DNA of 64,000 nt from Candidatus Limnocylindrales bacterium (lineage in GTDB: Bacteria; Desulfobacterota; Binatia; UBA1149; CAITLU01): NCBI GenBank assembly GCA_035571835.1, contig DATNBU010000032.1, positions 1-64,000 of the forward strand, written 5' to 3'. Shown piece after piece: positions 60,892 through 64,000 of this stretch. A model generated the notes under the pieces. The model did not search any database and was not told where the DNA came from. It saw only the letters and a list, made by a program, of their open reading frames with translations. Position 1 is the stretch's first letter. Each line of letters begins with the position of its first letter. A program made the position numbers and the translations under genes.

Positions 60892-62441
60892 CTGTGCGCG
60901 CGAAGCAGCCGCTCGAGCCGCTCGTCGCCCGCCGATCCCGTAGCGACGGCGACGGCTGCTCCGATCCGGTCGTCATTGCGCAGCCGCAGGCCGGGCGGCA
61001 GCCCGGCGTCGCCGCCGGCGCTCGTATCCTGCGCGACGATGGCCGCGTGAGCCTCGCCGCGGAGAACGGCATCGAGGCCGTCGTGCGCGCTCAGGCGAAG
61101 ATGGTGCACGCGCGCGCGCAGATCCTGCCGCCGCAGTGCCGCTTCCAGCGCTGCCGATGCTGCGCTCGGCTGCCCGGCAAGCACGAATGCGGCATCGATC
61201 TCGCCCGGTGCTGCGAGCAGCTCGACCTCGACGTTGCTGCCGGCGTCGATTCCTTCGACCGTCGCAGCGATCGCCAGCCAGCCGTGTGCCGTGCTGACCG
61301 TGCTGATCGAGCCCGCGCCCGACGGAAGAGCCGCGACGACGTCGAGACCGCCCGCCTGGCGCGTGATGACGACGCGGCGAAACTCGTCCACGCCGAGCCG
61401 GGAAGGAATGTTGCGGACGACGCGCGCCTGCATCACCGGACGCACCGGTTCGGCGGTACCGAGAAGCGCAGCGACGAGAGGCCGCAGCAGCCGCTCGCAG
61501 ACTACGATTGCCGCGACGGGATATCCGGGGATGGCAAGCACGGGGGTCGCGCGTGCGGCGCCGCCGGCAACGCGCGCGATCGCAACCGGGCGCCCGGGCG
61601 CAATGTCGACTCCGTGCACCAGCATCTCGCCGAGCGATGCGAGCACCGACGTGGTCAGGTCCTTGCGTCCGGCCGAGCTGCCGGCGATCACGCAGACCGC
61701 ATCGAATCGATTCGCCGCGTCGGCGACGACTTCCGACAGGCGCTTTTCGTCGTCGGCGACGATGCCGAGGCGATGCGCGCTTGCGCCCCACTCGTCGGCG
61801 AGCGCAGCGATCATCCGCGAATTGTAGTCGATGATCTGGCCGACGGTCGCGTGGCCGTCGGGCTCGACGACTTCGCTGCCGGTGGAGACGATGGCAATGC
61901 GCGGCCTTCTTCGAACCGAAACGTCGGTCGTTCCGGTAGCCAGCATCGCGCCAAGGTCCCATGCACGAATGCGCTGGCCGGCGCGCACCACGATGACGCC
62001 CCCGGCGATGTCCTCGCCGATCCGTCGCACGTCGCGTCCCGGAGCGACCGGCGCTGAAATGCGATAACCGCCGCGCTCTGGCGGCTCCGCATCGGACGCA
62101 ACGACTGCCGCGTCTTCGATCCGCACCACGGCGTCGGCCCAATCCGGAAGAGCCGAACCGGTATCGACCGGCAGGCAACCCGGGCCGGCGCCTGCCTGCA
62201 CGACATGCAGCACGACCGGGGAGGCCGCCGCGGCGGTGGTATCGGCCGAGCGCACCGCGATCCCGTCCATCGCCGACGCGCGGTAGTGCGGCGACGGATG
62301 CCGCGCGACGACGTCTTCGGCGGCGATGCGGCCGCTCGCGTCGCTTGCCGAGACGGATTCCGCGTCGACGGGCCGCACACCGGCAATCAGCAGCGCGCGC
62401 GCCTCGGGCAACGGCTTCCGCTGCAGGAAGGGGCCGGTCAT
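60888..62441 (-). CDS. MoeA-like molybdopterin molybdenumtransferase with C-terminal extension
   Basis: 517 aa. MoeA inserts molybdenum into adenylated molybdopterin. Family blocks: YRASAMDGIAVRSADT, PDWADAVVRIED, RRPRIAIVSTGSEVVEPDG, the Asp/Ser region IAGSSAGRKDLTTSVL and AIPGYPVAAIV. The usual SGGVSVGxxD motif is replaced by GSSAGRKDL, as in MoeA paralogs carrying a substrate-binding-like domain. After the core (about residue 400) there is a 115-residue tail (DAAFVLAGQPSAASAALEAAL; GLDAVLRGEAHAAIVAQD) that looks like a shortened periplasmic-binding-type domain. It overlaps the adjacent moeA and membrane-protein genes by ATGA. Moco synthesis or tungsten loading is the likely role. Confidence 0.88.
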   Translation of the reverse strand: MTGPFLQRKPLPEARALLIAGVRPVDAESVSASDASGRIAAEDVVARHPSPHYRASAMDGIAVRSADTTAAAASPVVLHVVQAGAGPGCLPVDTGSALPDWADAVVRIEDAAVVASDAEPPERGGYRISAPVAPGRDVRRIGEDIAGGVIVVRAGQRIRAWDLGAMLATGTTDVSVRRRPRIAIVSTGSEVVEPDGHATVGQIIDYNSRMIAALADEWGASAHRLGIVADDEKRLSEVVADAANRFDAVCVIAGSSAGRKDLTTSVLASLGEMLVHGVDIAPGRPVAIARVAGGAARATPVLAIPGYPVAAIVVCERLLRPLVAALLGTAEPVRPVMQARVVRNIPSRLGVDEFRRVVITRQAGGLDVVAALPSGAGSISTVSTAHGWLAIAATVEGIDAGSNVEVELLAAPGEIDAAFVLAGQPSAASAALEAALRRQDLRARVHHLRLSAHDGLDAVLRGEAHAAIVAQDTSAGGDAGLPPGLRLRNDDRIGAAVAVATGSAGDERLERLLRAHR

Positions 62442-63700
62442 TGGAAAAGCAGCACTTCGACCTCGGTGCCGGCGGCGAGGCCTTCGCTGGATCTGGGAAT
62501 GCGCAGCAGCCCGTCGGCCCTTGCGATCGTCGAGATCGCGACCGATTTCCCGCGAAGCGGAGTCGCAACCATCAGCGAGCCGTTCGCGAATGCTTCCGTG
62601 CCGGCGGAATCGTCCCCGAGCCGCACGCGCACGTAGTCCTCGCGGCCCGGAGTGGACGTCACGTCGCGCTCGAGCCGCGCACGCACGCGCGGCCGGGTTG
62701 CCAGGATCCGGCGCAGCGATTCGCCCTCGCGAACGCGGATCAGCACGCTCGCGAACAGCGCGAACACGACGGCCGCCGCAGCCGGATTTCCAGGCACGCC
62801 GAGGATCGACAACGCGCCGGCTTCGGCGAACATGGTCGGTTTGCCGGGAGCGATCGCGATGCCGTGGAACTTCACGTCCGCGCCCGGCACGCGCAGGATC
62901 GATCCCATGACGAAGTCTTTGGAGCCTTTGGAGCTGCCGCCCGACAGCAGCAGCACGTCGCATTCGCTGCCCGCACGCCGGAGCAGCTCGTCGAGCGCGC
63001 GCTCGTCGTCGCGGATCACGCCGTAATCGACGACGTATGCACCGAGCGATTTCGCCATCGAGCCGAGCAGGTACTGGTTGACGTTGCGGACGCGTCCGGG
63101 AGGAAGGGCTTCTTCCGGCTCGACGATCTCGTCGCCGGTTGCGGCAATGCCGACGCGCGGCGTGCGGTAGACCGTGATTTCGGCGCGGCCGACGCCGGTG
63201 ACGACGCCGACGTCGCTGCCGCGCAGGCGATGGCCGGCCTCGAGCACGACTTCGCCCGCGTGGAGATCCTCGGCGATTGCGATCGTGCTCGCGCCCGGCG
63301 CGACCGCGCGCCGCACGAAGATGCGGCCGCCGCGCTCCTCGGTGTGCTCGACGATCACAACGGCGTCCGCGCCGGCCGGCATCATCGCGCCGGTCGACAC
63401 GCGGATGGCCTGGCCTCCGGCGAGCGTGGCGGTTGCGTGCTCGCCCATCGCGACTTCTCCGGCGAGAACGAGCGCAATCGACGACTCGTCGCTCGCGCCG
63501 GTCGTATCGGCCGCGCGCACCGCGAAGCCATCCATGTTCGAACGGAAAAAGTGCGGGACGTCTTCGCGCGCAGTAACCGGCTTGGCCAGCACGCGGCCGA
63601 GCGCCGAGCGAGCGGGAACGACCTCGGTTCCCAGCGGCCGGCTGGAGGCCAGCTCGTCCCAGGCCTCTTCGGTCGTGCGCAGCCGCAGGAACGGTTTCAC
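62438..63700 (-). CDS. moeA: MoeA-type molybdopterin molybdenumtransferase
   Basis: 420 aa from a GTG at 63700 with GGAGA six bases upstream; the ORF runs upstream but into the nitrilase gene. Core blocks: FFRSNMDGFAVRAADT, RVSTGAMMPAGADAVVIVEH, PRVGIAATGDEIVEPEE, LLLSGGSSKGSKDFVMG and SILGVPGNPAAAAVVF. The SGGVSxGxxD box reads SGGSSKGSKDF, so the metal-binding Asp is kept. It lies directly upstream of a longer MoeA paralog (ATGA overlap); the two are clearly related but not close, and other Moco genes (moaA, mobA) are absent here. One may handle tungsten or a specialised step. Confidence 0.9.
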   Translation of the reverse strand: MKPFLRLRTTEEAWDELASSRPLGTEVVPARSALGRVLAKPVTAREDVPHFFRSNMDGFAVRAADTTGASDESSIALVLAGEVAMGEHATATLAGGQAIRVSTGAMMPAGADAVVIVEHTEERGGRIFVRRAVAPGASTIAIAEDLHAGEVVLEAGHRLRGSDVGVVTGVGRAEITVYRTPRVGIAATGDEIVEPEEALPPGRVRNVNQYLLGSMAKSLGAYVVDYGVIRDDERALDELLRRAGSECDVLLLSGGSSKGSKDFVMGSILRVPGADVKFHGIAIAPGKPTMFAEAGALSILGVPGNPAAAAVVFALFASVLIRVREGESLRRILATRPRVRARLERDVTSTPGREDYVRVRLGDDSAGTEAFANGSLMVATPLRGKSVAISTIARADGLLRIPRSSEGLAAGTEVEVLLFQ

Positions 63701-64000
63701 GCGAGTCTCCGGTGCTCGAGGCTTGGAAGCTCGCGACGGACGCGCTCGAGAACGGCAGCGTCCAGCGTCGCCGTCACGACCGCGGCTTCGTTGTCGGGCC
63801 CGCGCGCGACGACCTGTCCCCACGGATCGACGATCAGGGAGTTGCCATAATCTTCGAACCCGTGCGTGCTCACGCCGTACTGATTCGGCGCAACCACGAA
63901 GCACTGGTTCTCGATCGCCCGCGCGCGCAGCAACGGCTCCCAGTGCGCCTGTCCGGTCGGTTTCGTAAAAGCGGACGGCATCGCGATGACCTCGGCGCCG
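63697..64000 (-). CDS. nitrilase/carbon-nitrogen hydrolase, C-terminal part (gene runs off the window)
   Basis: Only the last 101 codons are in view. The block GAEVIAMPSAFTKPTGQAHW, LLRARAIENQCFVVAPNQ, FEDYGNSLIVDPWGQVVAR and LDAAVLERVRRELPSLEHRR is typical of Nit1/Nit2-type omega-amidases. The catalytic Cys and Glu-Lys lie outside. The stop overlaps the moeA GTG (GTGA), making it the upstream gene of the four-gene coupled unit. Confidence 0.88.
   Translation of the reverse strand, partial: GAEVIAMPSAFTKPTGQAHWEPLLRARAIENQCFVVAPNQYGVSTHGFEDYGNSLIVDPWGQVVARGPDNEAAVVTATLDAAVLERVRRELPSLEHRRLA

Overview
The window is about 66% GC and comes from a free-living Gram-negative bacterium with an outer membrane (TonB-dependent receptor, DUF1302-type barrel, GspA/GspB assembly pair, several lipoproteins). 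The family mix resembles deltaproteobacteria-like phyla such as Binatota or Myxococcota: very Cys-rich exported proteins with Myxococcus-type disulfide repeats, MopE-like Asp-rich motifs, dockerin-like repeats, and many Dol-P-mannose-type membrane glycosyltransferases. That placement is inference. I see no insertion sequence, integrase, prophage or CRISPR array.

Region 1 (1-13.7 kb) is an extracytoplasmic cluster. Three minus-strand paralogous Cys-rich secreted proteins share a four-block core. With them lie a lipoprotein carrying two cohesin-like domains on Thr-rich linkers, a PDZ-like exported protein, a small Cys-rich exported protein and a DUF1302 outer-membrane protein. Three of the minus-strand genes have look-alike promoters (TTGAC[A/T], 18 bp spacer, TA-rich -10), and strong intrinsic terminators separate the units.

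Region 2 (13.9-19.2 kb) holds a selenocysteine tRNA (plus strand). On the minus strand, a TonB-dependent receptor is followed by a dockerin-bearing repeat protein and an ArnT-like glycosyltransferase whose 3' end runs antisense into the tRNA.

Region 3 (19.3-29.1 kb) is an eight-gene plus-strand chain in which every junction overlaps: dxr, a PMT-like/TPR membrane protein, an NDP-sugar epimerase, a split transketolase pair, a Zn-ribbon methyltransferase, a GT2 and a PMT-like protein. It links isoprenoid precursor synthesis to what looks like synthesis and transfer of an unusual, possibly branched, sugar.

Region 4 (29.1-38.8 kb) has pabB-pabC, an HtrA-like protein that has lost its whole catalytic triad, an MFS transporter, gspA-gspB separated by three 28-bp hairpin repeats, and a sulfatase-like enzyme. 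Region 5 (39-48.3 kb) is mostly housekeeping: rpoD, a YbhN-type membrane protein, a ROK kinase, a one-domain cohesin-like lipoprotein, ispG, proS, pyrF and mtfA. Region 6 (48.5-54.7 kb) has an M13 peptidase in visibly lower-GC DNA, a PAS histidine kinase and a glutaminase-STAS-cNMP fusion. Region 7 (54.9-64 kb) has a divergent pair of paralogous PMT/TPR membrane proteins. A four-gene overlapping operon follows (nitrilase-family, two moeA paralogs, a glycosyltransferase-like membrane protein), whose first gene runs off the window.

The strongest candidate for an undescribed system is the surface toolkit: cohesin-like modules on two lipoproteins, dockerin-like repeats on a Cys-rich protein and on a repeat protein co-encoded with a TonB receptor, and a paralog family of large disulfide-rich secreted proteins.
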